Shown in pieces: positions 44,440-52,239 of a stretch of 64,000 nt of DNA (its first letter is position 1; the number at the start of each line of letters is the position of its first letter). Below the pieces are notes generated by a model, which was given only the letters and a program-made list of their open reading frames with translations, did not search any database and was not told where the DNA came from. The translations under genes were made by a program, and so were the position numbers. The DNA comes from JAIXWP01 sp965247015 (GTDB lineage Bacteria > Bacteroidota > Bacteroidia > Flavobacteriales_D > Sanyastnellaceae), in assembly GCA_965247015.1 (NCBI GenBank), contig CBDFGG010000003.1, positions 186,001 through 250,000 of the forward strand, written 5' to 3'.

Positions 44440-44835
44440 ATGACTCGATTCTTTTCCGATATCATCTTTTTACCAGAGTTACCCGGTGGTGGTCCTGCAA
44501 TAGTCAATTTCAAAACGGGCGTGTTGCGACTCTCATTGGATTACTGGAATCGGATTCCTGAAGTATGGAAGAAGTTCATTCTTTACCACGAATTAGGACA
44601 TCTGCAGAGAGGTAAAAGCGAAGAAGAAGCCCAATTGTGGGCAATCGAAAGATTCATCAAGGATGGATATTCTGTTCAAGAAATCATCAACGCACATACT
44701 GAAGTGTATGCCTGGGATGAATTCAATGAAGAGAAAAAAGAAGGTCTAATTAATAAGGTTTGGAGGGCCGTCGAAATTGCAAAGCACTTCGACTATCATA
44801 TAAATGGTAACTCAAAAGCACTGTCCACAAAATGA
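44440..44835 (+). CDS. HELGH zinc metallopeptidase-like protein
   Basis: 131 aa. YHELGHL places H50, E51 and H54 of a HExxH zinc site; the following SEEEAQLWAIERFI (E62/E63 as third ligand) resembles the ImmA/IrrE arrangement. It sits in the capsid block, so virion maturation, peptidoglycan-side entry or cleavage of a repressor are all possible. It overlaps the next gene by four bases (ATGA). Confidence 0.7.
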   Translation: MTRFFSDIIFLPELPGGGPAIVNFKTGVLRLSLDYWNRIPEVWKKFILYHELGHLQRGKSEEEAQLWAIERFIKDGYSVQEIINAHTEVYAWDEFNEEKKEGLINKVWRAVEIAKHFDYHINGNSKALSTK

Positions 44836-45263
44836 CACACATTAGAGAACGATATGGCAATTCGGGACTAGTAGTCCCAGTTGCATTTCAAAGTCCTGAA
44901 GAAGCCGAATTCATCGGCAAGGCAATTAAGAAGTGGCGAGAAAATCGAGCTGAAAAGAAAGAGGACAAACAACAATTCAAGCTTGACAAAATCGCTGCTA
45001 GAGGTGCCGCACGCGCTGAAACAGCAGCTGCAGGAGGTGGACTCGGAAACGCACTAAAAGGAATCGCCTCCGGGATCGGTGGTGCATTGGGATTTGGTGC
45101 CGGATCCGGAGCTGCTGAAGCACTGATGTCCGGTGGTGATGGTGGGGGCGCAATGCCTCCGGCTCCGCCAAGCAACACGAAATACATTGTCATCGGAGTT
45201 GTTGTCCTGGTGATCGTTGTTGGTGTTGTGATGTTTATCAGATCTCGCAAGAAAAAGAGCTAA
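44832..45263 (+). CDS. Gly/Ala-rich single-helix membrane protein
   Basis: 143 aa. Basic N-terminal half, a glycine-alanine zipper-like stretch (about 65-100), a PPAPPSN linker, and a C-terminal helix (about 115-137, YIVIGVVVLVIVVGVVMFI) with a basic RSRKKKS tail. Such glycine-rich, membrane-tethered proteins are typical of internal-membrane phages. It overlaps both neighbours by one base or more. Confidence 0.7.
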   Translation: MTHIRERYGNSGLVVPVAFQSPEEAEFIGKAIKKWRENRAEKKEDKQQFKLDKIAARGAARAETAAAGGGLGNALKGIASGIGGALGFGAGSGAAEALMSGGDGGGAMPPAPPSNTKYIVIGVVVLVIVVGVVMFIRSRKKKS

Positions 45264-45652
45264 TGAATAAGGTACTTACAGAAGCAATTCAAGAAGATCG
45301 TAAGCGAATCAATGAACTTCGAAACAAGGTTATCGCAATGAATATTGATGATGCCAAAAAAGAAGAATTATTGAATCGTTTGGACTCCTTGAATCCAACA
45401 CTGGAAGAATCACATGGCCGTTTTTGCGGATGCAATGAATGCGAAAAGGCATTCGATGATACTGATGAAAACAATCAGTACATCGAAGATCCTACAATCG
45501 CTGAAGTTTACTCAAATATTTCAAACCCGATAATCCCGAAAATCATGAACAATAAGTTCGTCCCATTCATTGTCATCGGAGTTGGTATCGCTATTTGCGT
45601 CATCGGCTTCAAGATGTACAAAAAAAGAAAAGTAGCTAATCCAACTGTGTAA
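45263..45652 (+). CDS. Single-helix membrane protein with CGCNEC motif
   Basis: 129 aa. Helical N-terminus, a HGRFCGCNECEKAF cysteine cluster (about 52-65), then a C-terminal helix (about 97-118, FVPFIVIGVGIAICVIGFKMY) and a basic tail. The clustered cysteines may hold a zinc. No family recognised. Probable virion membrane protein. Confidence 0.7.
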   Translation: MNKVLTEAIQEDRKRINELRNKVIAMNIDDAKKEELLNRLDSLNPTLEESHGRFCGCNECEKAFDDTDENNQYIEDPTIAEVYSNISNPIIPKIMNNKFVPFIVIGVGIAICVIGFKMYKKRKVANPTV

Positions 45653-45654
45653 GC

Positions 45655-46089
45655 ATGGAAGCTGCAGTTGCACCAACTAACAATAATAGAGTGGCAGTGA
45701 TCCTTTTTGCGATCGCTGTCATTCTTATTGTTTTCATCTACTTCGTTGGACGTAGTAGTGGAAAAAATAAAGCACAAAAGGATCAAAAGCAAGATACCAA
45801 ACTACCAAATAATGGTCAAGGTATTCCTGCAGGTTGGTCACCAGATCCAATCGTTGCCGAACTATTCGACGCGATGGATGGAATTTTCGCCTGGTCAAGT
45901 ACCAGAGAAAATGCCTATGCAAAATTGACTTCATTAACCAAAGATCAGATCACTGCAGTGTACAACACCTTTAACCGCAAACATGGTAAAGCTGACAACA
46001 CACTGTACAATTGGATCAAGGATGAAGCTTACAGTGGGCCACAACAAAGCAAAGCATTAGCGGCCCTAGAATTAAACGGACTTTCTTAA
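45655..46089 (+). CDS. Single-helix membrane protein
   Basis: 144 aa. N-terminal helix (about 12-31, VAVILFAIAVILIVFIYFVG), a basic linker, then a helical domain from about 55 with EELFDAMDGIF-like and a Lys-Gln-rich end. No family recognised. Two bases separate it from the previous gene. Confidence 0.65.
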   Translation: MEAAVAPTNNNRVAVILFAIAVILIVFIYFVGRSSGKNKAQKDQKQDTKLPNNGQGIPAGWSPDPIVAELFDAMDGIFAWSSTRENAYAKLTSLTKDQITAVYNTFNRKHGKADNTLYNWIKDEAYSGPQQSKALAALELNGLS

Positions 46090-46099
46090 TCCAATATAA

Positions 46100-46270
46100 A
46101 TGAGCTTCTGGAATAGTGGTTTGATTAAAACGCTTGAAAAAGGCGAACTACCTGAAGTTAAGGCGCAGGTAAGCATTGAGAAATCAAGTCTCGTTGCACT
46201 AGGTATTGTTCTAGTAGCAGTGGCCGTCAGTATCACACTCCTAGTATTTGCTCTAAAAGGATCTAAATAA
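46100..46270 (+). CDS. Tiny single-helix membrane protein
   Basis: 56 aa, too short for routine calling. MSFWNSGLIKTLEKGELPEVK leads into a helix (about 30-52, SLVALGIVLVAVAVSITLLVF) and a LKGSK tail. Start 46100 and stop 46268-46270; the stop overlaps the next start (TAATG). Confidence 0.65.
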   Translation: MSFWNSGLIKTLEKGELPEVKAQVSIEKSSLVALGIVLVAVAVSITLLVFALKGSK

Positions 46271-47040
46271 TGAGCTTAGACGTAATTGCAAGACACAAAG
46301 GGAACAGTGATATCGCAGATGGATTTCTCGAAATCATTCGTCAACTCGGTATTTGGATTGAGTCCTTGAGTGGTACTAATCCGGATGCCGGGTTTGACTC
46401 TTTTGCAGCTTCAAACTACAATCATGGAAATAGATCAGAGCAAGCGGATCTGATGGAAGAAGTGATTTTAAGACTGCAGGAAATTAATTCACTTGGTCCA
46501 GGAGGTGGTGGATCTTCTGCAGATAATAAAATTCGTGTAGATGCTGCCGATACAGTAAGCAAAACATGGGATCAACTATTTGCTTCAACAAATGAAATTG
46601 CGTGGGGCAAAGTAGCCGGTGACGAAACTACTGGAAAGCAAGTTAGACTCATTGCTCAAATGTGTTTCACAGCAGGCCAAAAAGCCTACATAGGTGGAAT
46701 TCCAGAGAACTTCGATGTTTACAGACCAAAGTTGAGTGTCGTTGCAGAAGACCCCCAAACTGCTGTTCTCATTCAATGCTCAGATGGTAGTGAATTTGCC
46801 TTTGACAACAAAGGTTATCTCAGACACACTGGTGGAATTTTTCTTATTGAGTCCCTTGACAATGGAGTTCAGTTAAGAAATGGTTCAGGAAAAGATCTCA
46901 TTTTAACTGACAATAAGCTTTTCGCAAGCATCATCAGAAATTCTACTCATGCCACAGCTGCAGCGGTTCAAGCTGATGGAACTATCAACGCTGAAGAAGT
47001 AGTTGCTTTAACCAATGGCACTCTTGTCAAAAAACTATAA
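46270..47040 (+). CDS. Candidate spike or receptor-binding protein
   Basis: 256 aa, no membrane helix or signal. Helical N-terminus (about 1-75), a SLGPGGGGSS linker (about 76-85), then repeated beta strands (KIRVDAADTVSKTWDQLF, KLSVVAEDPQTAVLIQCSDGSEFAFDNKGYLRHTGG, ASIIRNSTHATAAAVQADGTINAEEVV). Linker plus a beta-rich repetitive tail suggests a fibre or spike. Family not recognised; the start overlaps the preceding stop. Confidence 0.5.
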   Translation: MSLDVIARHKGNSDIADGFLEIIRQLGIWIESLSGTNPDAGFDSFAASNYNHGNRSEQADLMEEVILRLQEINSLGPGGGGSSADNKIRVDAADTVSKTWDQLFASTNEIAWGKVAGDETTGKQVRLIAQMCFTAGQKAYIGGIPENFDVYRPKLSVVAEDPQTAVLIQCSDGSEFAFDNKGYLRHTGGIFLIESLDNGVQLRNGSGKDLILTDNKLFASIIRNSTHATAAAVQADGTINAEEVVALTNGTLVKKL

Positions 47041-47222
47041 TGAAATTGAACGATATCATACTAGCCAAAATCAGTGGTGTAAGCTACCTCGTAGGAGCTG
47101 TAGTAGTATCCGAATTGCCTTCGCTTCAGAAGGTTGCTCTATGGATCGCAATTATCTCTGGAGCTCTCTCCATCGGTGACAAGCTCTGGAACATTTACAA
47201 ATCAAGAAAAGCATCAAAGTAA
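47040..47222 (+). CDS. Small two-helix membrane protein, holin-like
   Basis: 60 aa with two hydrophobic spans (about 13-26 and 31-46, LWIAIISGALSIGDKLW) and a basic end KSRKASK, the layout of a small class II holin. It sits right before two peptidoglycan hydrolases, consistent with release of the lysin. It overlaps the spike-like gene by one base. Confidence 0.6.
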   Translation: MKLNDIILAKISGVSYLVGAVVVSELPSLQKVALWIAIISGALSIGDKLWNIYKSRKASK

Positions 47223-47228
47223 TCAGTT

Positions 47229-47774
47229 ATGAAGGGAAATAAAAAAACTTGGATCGCAATTGCTATCATCGTTTCAATCGTATTGATTGGAATTTTCTTG
47301 TACAAAAAGAATCGCAAGAAATACGAAGAAGTAGCACAACAAATTCAAGAGCTCGCTACAAAGAATCCATCACTTCCACGTGGTATCAGAAACAACAATC
47401 CTGGTAACATCAGAATATCCAATAATGATTGGAAAGGAAAAGTTCCAAAGGATCTCAACACGGACAAAAAATTTGAACAGTTTACAGAGCTGAAGTATGG
47501 TGTGCGTGCAATGACTGTTTTAATGAGAAACTGGATTAAGAAGGGTACTGCAAATACGATCGAAAAAGTAGTGAACCGATTCGCTCCACCTACCGAAAAT
47601 AATAGTTTGAACTATGTCCAATTAGTTTCGCAGTGGACCGGGATCCCGAAAGATCAAATCTTGGATATCGACAAAGAGACAATGAAAAAACTTGTCCTTG
47701 CAATGGCCCGCAAAGAAAACGGTGGCGGCCACATCAAGGAATCACATTTTGAAGAAGCATGGCAACTAGTGTAA
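47229..47774 (+). CDS. Membrane-anchored muralytic enzyme, phi6-P5-like
   Basis: 181 aa. N-terminal helix (about 8-26, WIAIAIIVSIVLIGIFLYK), basic linker, then RGIRNNNPGNIR (about 55-66), FEQFTELKYGVRAM and QWTGIPKDQILDID, the pattern commonly labelled 'structural protein P5' after the phi6 lysin. It likely opens peptidoglycan during entry or exit. It overlaps the next gene by 16 bases. Confidence 0.72.
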   Translation: MKGNKKTWIAIAIIVSIVLIGIFLYKKNRKKYEEVAQQIQELATKNPSLPRGIRNNNPGNIRISNNDWKGKVPKDLNTDKKFEQFTELKYGVRAMTVLMRNWIKKGTANTIEKVVNRFAPPTENNSLNYVQLVSQWTGIPKDQILDIDKETMKKLVLAMARKENGGGHIKESHFEEAWQLV

Positions 47775-48352
47775 AATCAAATACCCTTCTGTATGTAGCG
47801 ATAGGACTCACTCTAACAGCATTGGGAATTATTCTCTACACCAAAAACAAAACCTTCGAAAAATTTATAGATACCGTGAGCGGATTGAACATCATATTAA
47901 ACGCGAATCAAGAAGCCTTCATCAAGGATCTTCACCCTTCTTACCAGGGCAAATTCCGTCAGTTCATTCAAGCAGTTGAAGCTTCAGGATGGAAAGTGAT
48001 CATCACTTCAGGATATAGATCATTCGCGAAGCAAGCTCAACTGAAAAAAGAGAATCCATCCAACGCGGCTCCAGGGAGATCTAAACACAATTTTGGACTA
48101 GCTATAGATATCAATGCTCAAAGTGGCTCTAAATGGCTCCGTAAGGCTTCTACAAAGAAGCAATGGCTTGATTCCGGTATTCCACAGCTTGGTGAAAAAT
48201 TCGGGATGAAGTGGGGCGGCACATTCGCAAATTACTGGGATCCGATCCACTTCGAAATCCCGCTTGATATCAATATGCTTGTCAGTCAAGCTCAAAAACA
48301 ATTTGGATCAGACCCAACAAAAGTTCAAGGAAACAGAGTCGAATTAGCTTAA
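47759..48352 (+). CDS. Membrane-anchored M15 D-Ala-D-Ala/L-Ala-D-Glu peptidase
   Basis: 197 aa. Anchor helix near residues 7-25 (LLYVAIGLTLTALGIILY), then the M15/VanY zinc peptidase core: SGYRSFAKQ, SKHNFGLAIDI (His and Asp ligands) and WDPIHFEIP (final His). It cuts the peptide side of peptidoglycan, complementing the glycan-acting neighbour. Both anchored lysins would suit a virion membrane or late lysis. Confidence 0.85.
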   Translation: MATSVKSNTLLYVAIGLTLTALGIILYTKNKTFEKFIDTVSGLNIILNANQEAFIKDLHPSYQGKFRQFIQAVEASGWKVIITSGYRSFAKQAQLKKENPSNAAPGRSKHNFGLAIDINAQSGSKWLRKASTKKQWLDSGIPQLGEKFGMKWGGTFANYWDPIHFEIPLDINMLVSQAQKQFGSDPTKVQGNRVELA

Positions 48353-48357
48353 TTACT

Positions 48358-48702
48358 ATGGAAAAGAAATCATCAAATACACTTGTATTTGTGCTGATAG
48401 CAATCGCTGCAGCACTTGCAGCATTGGCATTTACTGTCCTAATGTCAAAACCAAAGATCACAGAGTTTGAACCGGATTACTCGACAAAATCCTTGTCCTG
48501 GAAAGTCAAGCTTCTATTCTTCAAATACACCGGTACCGAAACTTTGAATGCGAGCTTCCAGGCGTATGAAAAAAAAGTGATCAATGGATCCACCATCAAG
48601 ATCTTCTGGGAGTCACCAGACAACCTCGCAGTGATCGTTGTGAAGGGCGGTGAAGTAGTAGATAGAAAATCTGTCAATTTCACTTCAAAAACAATTTCAT
48701 AA
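48358..48702 (+). CDS. Single-helix membrane protein
   Basis: 114 aa. Helix at about 8-28 (TLVFVLIAIAAALAALAFTVLM), then a small beta-like extramembrane domain (YSTKSLSWKVKLLFFKYTGTETLNASF). No family recognised. Shares a base with the next gene. Confidence 0.65.
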   Translation: MEKKSSNTLVFVLIAIAAALAALAFTVLMSKPKITEFEPDYSTKSLSWKVKLLFFKYTGTETLNASFQAYEKKVINGSTIKIFWESPDNLAVIVVKGGEVVDRKSVNFTSKTIS

Positions 48703-48854
48703 TGGGAAAAGTAGTCGTTAAAAACGCGATCAAACGCGAAAAAGGAAAGCTTTACTACATCGACAAAGCAGGCAACGTTTGTTGTACGGAAATGAAGCGT
48801 AAAACCTTGGCAAAAAAACCTGCAGCAAAGAAAAAAGCTGTGAAAAAGAAGTAG
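48702..48854 (+). CDS. Tiny lysine-rich protein, possible nucleoprotein
   Basis: 50 aa, too short for routine calling. MGKVVVKNAIKREKGKLYYIDKAGNVCCTEMK leads into a Lys/Ala-rich tail (about 33-50) like a histone tail. It may coat packaged DNA. Stop at 48852-48854, five bases before the holin gene. Confidence 0.6.
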   Translation: MGKVVVKNAIKREKGKLYYIDKAGNVCCTEMKRKTLAKKPAAKKKAVKKK

Positions 48855-48858
48855 AACT

Positions 48859-49347
48859 ATGGGAAAGTTCCGGAGAGAGCACGGAAAAACGAGACTTCGT
48901 GCGTTAATTGATAATGCGAAAGAAAAAGGAGTCAATCTGCCTGCAGAGATTCTCGACGTGGCGTCGATGGTGTTCCCTCCGGTTTCCCTGGTTCGAAGTG
49001 TAATTCAAAAGGTATCAGATCTTGCCGGTATAGATCCTTCAGTAAAAGCTGAGGCTTTATCCGAACTAGACGAATGGGCACTGGAGCTCGAACGAGAAAT
49101 TACCGAGCGCCACTCTGCAGATATGAATTCTGATTCCTGGTTATCGAAGAATATTCGTCCCATCATCGCAATATCCATCCTTGCAGATTTCTTGATCTAC
49201 AAATCATTCTCAATCTTCTGGAAAGGGCTCAATATTGACCCCAATATCATTAACAGAGGGTTCGATCTAGTCGAGTGGGTATTAGCCTTCTATTTGGGCT
49301 TTAAAGGCGTCGAGCGGATCGCTAAGAACGTCCGGATCCGTGGATAG
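48859..49347 (+). CDS. Three-helix holin, GTA type
   Basis: 162 aa. SDSWLSKNIRPIIAISILADFLIY (about 90-115) is the SKNxRP signature of the GTA-holin/3TM family, followed by two more hydrophobic spans to residue 150. A holin makes holes in the inner membrane so the lysins can act. It closes the late block; a leftward small frame overlaps its end. Confidence 0.75.
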   Translation: MGKFRREHGKTRLRALIDNAKEKGVNLPAEILDVASMVFPPVSLVRSVIQKVSDLAGIDPSVKAEALSELDEWALELEREITERHSADMNSDSWLSKNIRPIIAISILADFLIYKSFSIFWKGLNIDPNIINRGFDLVEWVLAFYLGFKGVERIAKNVRIRG

Positions 49348-49522
49348 AAGATTTGTCTCCATTTTCCACTAATTGAAAAAGTAATTCGGTTTGCTTCTGC
49401 AGCTCCGTTTTCAATAATTCAAGATCTTCTGGAGTTTGATCGAAATCAATTTGTTGAAGTAACACCAAACATGTATGCCTAATAATGTGCAATCTCTGCA
49501 CACCAACCGGATTTGTGCTCAT
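49322..49522 (-). CDS. Possible small antisense gene overlapping the holin end
   Basis: 66 aa, MSTNPVGVQRLHIIRHTCLVLLQQIDFD..., helical with an acidic amphipathic middle (PEDLELLKTELQKQTELLFQLVEN). It overlaps the holin end by 26 bases and is opposite to the late transcript. No family recognised. It could be a real regulator or noise. Confidence 0.35.
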   Translation of the reverse strand: MSTNPVGVQRLHIIRHTCLVLLQQIDFDQTPEDLELLKTELQKQTELLFQLVENGDKSSIHGSGRS

Positions 49523-49752
49523 TGGAAAGAACTTATAAGTGATTCAAGTAATTATTGTCAAGCTAAACTTCTGATAATAAAAATAGTTCAATGAACTTAG
49601 CACTAAAAATGATGTTTATCATTAATAGTTGTGATGCTTTACAATCGGAGGAAGATGATTTGACTAGTTTTGAAGTGTGGTAAGAGATTTTGGAGGTATC
49701 CAAGAGCGCGGAGTTTATGGCGTATCTTTCTAGTCTGTTCCTTTTCGATTCA

Positions 49753-49780
49753 AAAGCCCTGGTTCGCCAGGGCTTTTTTT
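49753..49780 (+). terminator. Late-block terminator with UUCG loop
   Basis: AAAGCCCTGG-TTCG-CCAGGGCTTT followed by TTTT; ten-base stem with the stable UUCG tetraloop, ending rightward late transcripts. Confidence 0.9.
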
Positions 49781-49786
49781 ATGCTT

Positions 49787-49973
49787 GGTCGCGCCCCTTT
49801 CCCCCTTTTGGTCGCGGAATTTGCGACACTTTTAATAAACTACTGAAAGCCTTATCAATACTGGAAAAATGGTCATTTGGTCGCGCTTTTGGTCGCTTCA
49901 AGTTGCATACCCCCCGCGACCTCTACACGCCACGTTGCTCTAAGGCTGTAAGCGCTTTACCCCCCTTGGTCGC
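49787..49973. repeat. Right GGTCGC cluster (six sites)
   Basis: GGTCGC or GCGACC begins at 49787, 49810, 49879, 49891, 49916 and 49968, most within a longer TTTTGGTCGCG or CTTGGTCGCG. The same word clusters at 39031-39168. Placed between two convergent terminators, it cannot be a promoter operator in an ordinary sense, which favours an origin, packaging or partition site. Confidence 0.8.
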
Positions 49974-50029
49974 GCCCAAAACCCAAAAACTATTTTTTTC
50001 TTTATTTTTTCTTAGTTCTAGGACAAAAA

Positions 50030-50055
50030 AAAGCCCAGTTTAAAAACTGGGCTTT
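50030..50055 (-). terminator. Terminator of the leftward block
   Basis: AAAGCCCAGTTT (50030-50041) pairs with AAACTGGGCTTT (50044-50055), a 12-base stem; the A run at left gives the T run on the minus strand. Confidence 0.85.
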
Positions 50056-50058
50056 CAA

Positions 50059-50610
50059 TTAAATATATGCTAGCCTATTGGCGTATGATTCCAGATCTGC
50101 GTTTGGTATTGAAGCAAATTTATCAACTTTCGCTTCATTCGATTCTTTCAAGGTTCTCTTATAAAATAGCATTCTAAAAATTGAAAGAGGGACAATTATC
50201 AAAATAGTAGCAAGGGGCCATCTCAAAAGATTTGAAAGTGTAATCTTGATTATTAACTCCTTTGTTAAACCGTATATCTCTTTCAAGTCTTGGTGATCTG
50301 TGGATTCTATTTTTTTCAGCAGCTCCTTTCGCTTAGGATCTTGATTTCTTTCTAGTTTCCTCGCAACTTGACGTAAAAACATGAAATTCAAATCCTCTTT
50401 GTGCTTTGCAATAAAATCTAATAACCCATCAAGATGTCGGTAAAGGATAAGCTTTGAATCCGGTCCATTCTTGATTTGTACATCAAGAAGCTTAGATTTC
50501 AACTCGTAGATTCTCATATCCCAAAGGGTATTGTGATGAACATTAATTATAGATCCTACCACAAAATGGTAAATTCCATAAACTACGATTATAATGAGTA
50601 ATGTTTCCAT
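50059..50610 (-). CDS. Two-helix membrane protein of lysogeny block
   Basis: 183 aa. One helix at the start (about 2-19, ETLLIIIVVYGIYHFVVGSII), a long charged, coiled-coil-prone cytoplasmic middle (about 30-125), and a second helix near 136-153 (PLATILIIVPLSIFRML). No family recognised. Expressed from the prophage's leftward lysogenic strand, it may be a superinfection or defence accessory; that is context only. Confidence 0.55.
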   Translation of the reverse strand: METLLIIIVVYGIYHFVVGSIINVHHNTLWDMRIYELKSKLLDVQIKNGPDSKLILYRHLDGLLDFIAKHKEDLNFMFLRQVARKLERNQDPKRKELLKKIESTDHQDLKEIYGLTKELIIKITLSNLLRWPLATILIIVPLSIFRMLFYKRTLKESNEAKVDKFASIPNADLESYANRLAYI

Positions 50611-50622
50611 GACGTTTTTTTG

Positions 50623-50976
50623 TTATTTACGAACTTCAATCAACTGAAGTTTCACTGATTCCAATTCCTGCTGAAGCCTTTTGATTTCAGCATCCTTTTT
50701 ATGGTTTCCATTTCTGTACACGATAACGGAAATTAAGATAATTATTATACATAAAACCCACGGGAGAATTGGATGTTCTTTCATTGAGTCACCGCAAGAA
50801 TACAAAAGTTCCTTTTTATCATCATCAGGTGTATAGTAAAAAAGAAAACAAAAGAATCCAAGAATGGCAATAAAAGGCAAGTATCCTGCTGCAATAATTG
50901 CTTTAATTACTGCTGTTAGGCCTTTGGGATAAAGACTCCAACTAGAAACAGGTGGCGGTATAGATTTATTGGACAT
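50623..50976 (-). CDS. Two-helix membrane protein, paired with next
   Basis: 117 aa. Helices about 25-47 (IKAIIAAGYLPFIAILGFFCFLFYY) and 71-89 (ILPWVLCIIIILISVIVYRN), then a coiled coil (KDAEIKRLQQELESVKLQLIEV). Twelve bases separate it from the next leftward gene, so they are cotranscribed. Family unknown. Confidence 0.55.
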   Translation of the reverse strand: MSNKSIPPPVSSWSLYPKGLTAVIKAIIAAGYLPFIAILGFFCFLFYYTPDDDKKELLYSCGDSMKEHPILPWVLCIIIILISVIVYRNGNHKKDAEIKRLQQELESVKLQLIEVRK

Positions 50977-51047
50977 ATGATATAGTCTTGTTCATGTAAT
51001 ATTTGATTGGTGAAAGCCGAATATTTCGCAATTTTCAGAGGCTATAA

Positions 51048-51305
51048 TCACATAATACTGGAAGGCATTCCTGTGTGTTCAAAATGGTTACCACCTCCTT
51101 TAAGAATATCCAAAGCTCGTTCAATGCTAATATTGACAGTAACATAATATCCCGAATCCTGAGCAGATTCTTCTCCAAAAATTAGATTGCATGCATCATC
51201 AGATTCTTTATAAACCCTGATCAATTGGTCGAATTTAAAAATTTCTGCTATTGCTCCGTGTTCAGTGTAAACGATGAATTCACCGTCTCTGTAAAAAGAT
51301 TTCAT
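51048..51305 (-). CDS. Small accessory protein
   Basis: 85 aa, soluble, alpha/beta (MKSFYRDGEFIVYTEHGAIAEIFKFDQLIRVYKE). No motif recognised. Element lysogeny block. Confidence 0.5.
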   Translation of the reverse strand: MKSFYRDGEFIVYTEHGAIAEIFKFDQLIRVYKESDDACNLIFGEESAQDSGYYVTVNISIERALDILKGGGNHFEHTGMPSSIM

Positions 51306-51320
51306 AGTTGTGTGTTTTAA

Positions 51321-51665
51321 TTAGTCGTTTTTCAAACTTGATTTTGTCCAGGTAGAAGGGTGGTCGAAAAATCTCCCCTCAGGGAGAAATGCAGACGGTA
51401 CTTTTGAAAGTAAGTTGGGCTCAATTTTTCTCAATCTCGCAACCGCTGAAATCGCATTATCCCACATTTGATGCAGATCCACATATCCCTTAAAGTGTCG
51501 CTCATATTCACGTTTTGGGATTTTATGAAAATGGTATTTATTCATTATGTCAATTAAATAGTAAAGATCTTGAGCAAGATGAAGGCACATCTCTGCATCG
51601 AGTCTTTCCACTTGAACATACTTTCGAATATCTGAAGGCTTTAATTCAGAATAAAGATCACCCAT
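51321..51665 (-). CDS. Helical accessory protein
   Basis: 114 aa, helical, with HLAQDLYYLIDIMNKYHFHKIPKREYERHF (about 28-57). No motif recognised; it overlaps its upstream neighbour by eight bases (leftward), suggesting co-translation. Confidence 0.5.
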   Translation of the reverse strand: MGDLYSELKPSDIRKYVQVERLDAEMCLHLAQDLYYLIDIMNKYHFHKIPKREYERHFKGYVDLHQMWDNAISAVARLRKIEPNLLSKVPSAFLPEGRFFDHPSTWTKSSLKND

Positions 51666-51888
51666 TAGAATCTATTTTTAAAACCAAAAGTGCACGTTCA
51701 ATTAATGAATCAATCTCAGTTCCCGGTTTATCCAATTCTAATATTATAGCTTTCAGCTCTGCATCTATGAGAATGTCCTCTTTAACCCCTTCTACAGGCA
51801 ACAGACTTCGCTTTCCAATTGTATTGTATATTTTTTCACGTAACTCCCACACTAAAGCTTGTGTAGTGTTTTTAGGTTCAGTTGACAT
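51658..51888 (-). CDS. Small accessory protein after the repressor
   Basis: 76 aa from the ATG at 51888 (MSTEPKNTTQALVWELREKIYNTIG), one base after the repressor stop. The longer frame that begins inside the repressor gene is rejected. Function unknown; the tight coupling means it is made with the repressor. Confidence 0.55.
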   Translation of the reverse strand: MSTEPKNTTQALVWELREKIYNTIGKRSLLPVEGVKEDILIDAELKAIILELDKPGTEIDSLIERALLVLKIDSNG

Positions 51889-51889
51889 T

Positions 51890-52219
51890 CTATTTAGTAT
51901 TAAGTAATTGCAATATCTGATCGAGCTTTCCTTCCATCCGATCCATCCGGAGCTCTGCCGGCTCTGGTGTCCTGATGGAGATCTGTCCACCCTCACCAAG
52001 CTCTGATTCTTCCAGTCCAAGGAATCTAGCAAGTGAAACACCATAGTACTCACATGCTTTCAGCACCACTTTGAAGTCAAGATCCTCCGATTTGTACATG
52101 TTGTACACCACACTTTTAGATCTTCCAATAAATGCTGCGAATCCATTCAACCCCTTACCCCTAGGGGCATTTGTGATGAAGTATTCTATTCTCTCACCTA
52201 TGTGTATTTGATAATTCAC
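51890..52219 (-). CDS. XRE-type repressor (CI-like)
   Basis: 109 aa. Helix-turn-helix region about 20-50 (KGLNGFAAFIGRSKSVVYNMYKSEDLDFKVVLKACEYYGVSLARFLGL) resembles XRE/CI recognition domains, and a C-terminal coil LRMDRMEGKLDQILQLL likely dimerises. No SOS cleavage site is visible. It is divergent from the Cro-like gene across three matching operators, the arrangement of a lysogeny switch. Confidence 0.8.
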   Translation of the reverse strand: MNYQIHIGERIEYFITNAPRGKGLNGFAAFIGRSKSVVYNMYKSEDLDFKVVLKACEYYGVSLARFLGLEESELGEGGQISIRTPEPAELRMDRMEGKLDQILQLLNTK

Positions 52220-52239
52220 TATTTTCTGTTAATAAATAA

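Larger units (their letters stand above)
49523..50058. other. Gene-free region between convergent blocks with GGTCGC cluster
   Basis: About 530 bases. It holds the UUCG-loop terminator (49753-49780), the right GGTCGC cluster (49787-49973) and the leftward terminator (50030-50055). An apparent 117-aa frame at 49690-50043 has biased, Pro/Phe-rich sequence and no supporting start, so it is discounted. Confidence 0.7.

Noticed and set aside
49690..49780. A tRNA-like stretch ending TTCGATTC before the UUCG-loop terminator
   Set aside because: The T-arm mispairs at two positions, no acceptor stem is found and no anticodon loop fits, so it is not called as a tRNA.
49690..50043. A 117-aa reading frame on the plus strand inside the GGTCGC region
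   Set aside because: It runs through two terminators and a repeat cluster, is biased in Pro/Phe/Ser, and has no plausible start or neighbour.
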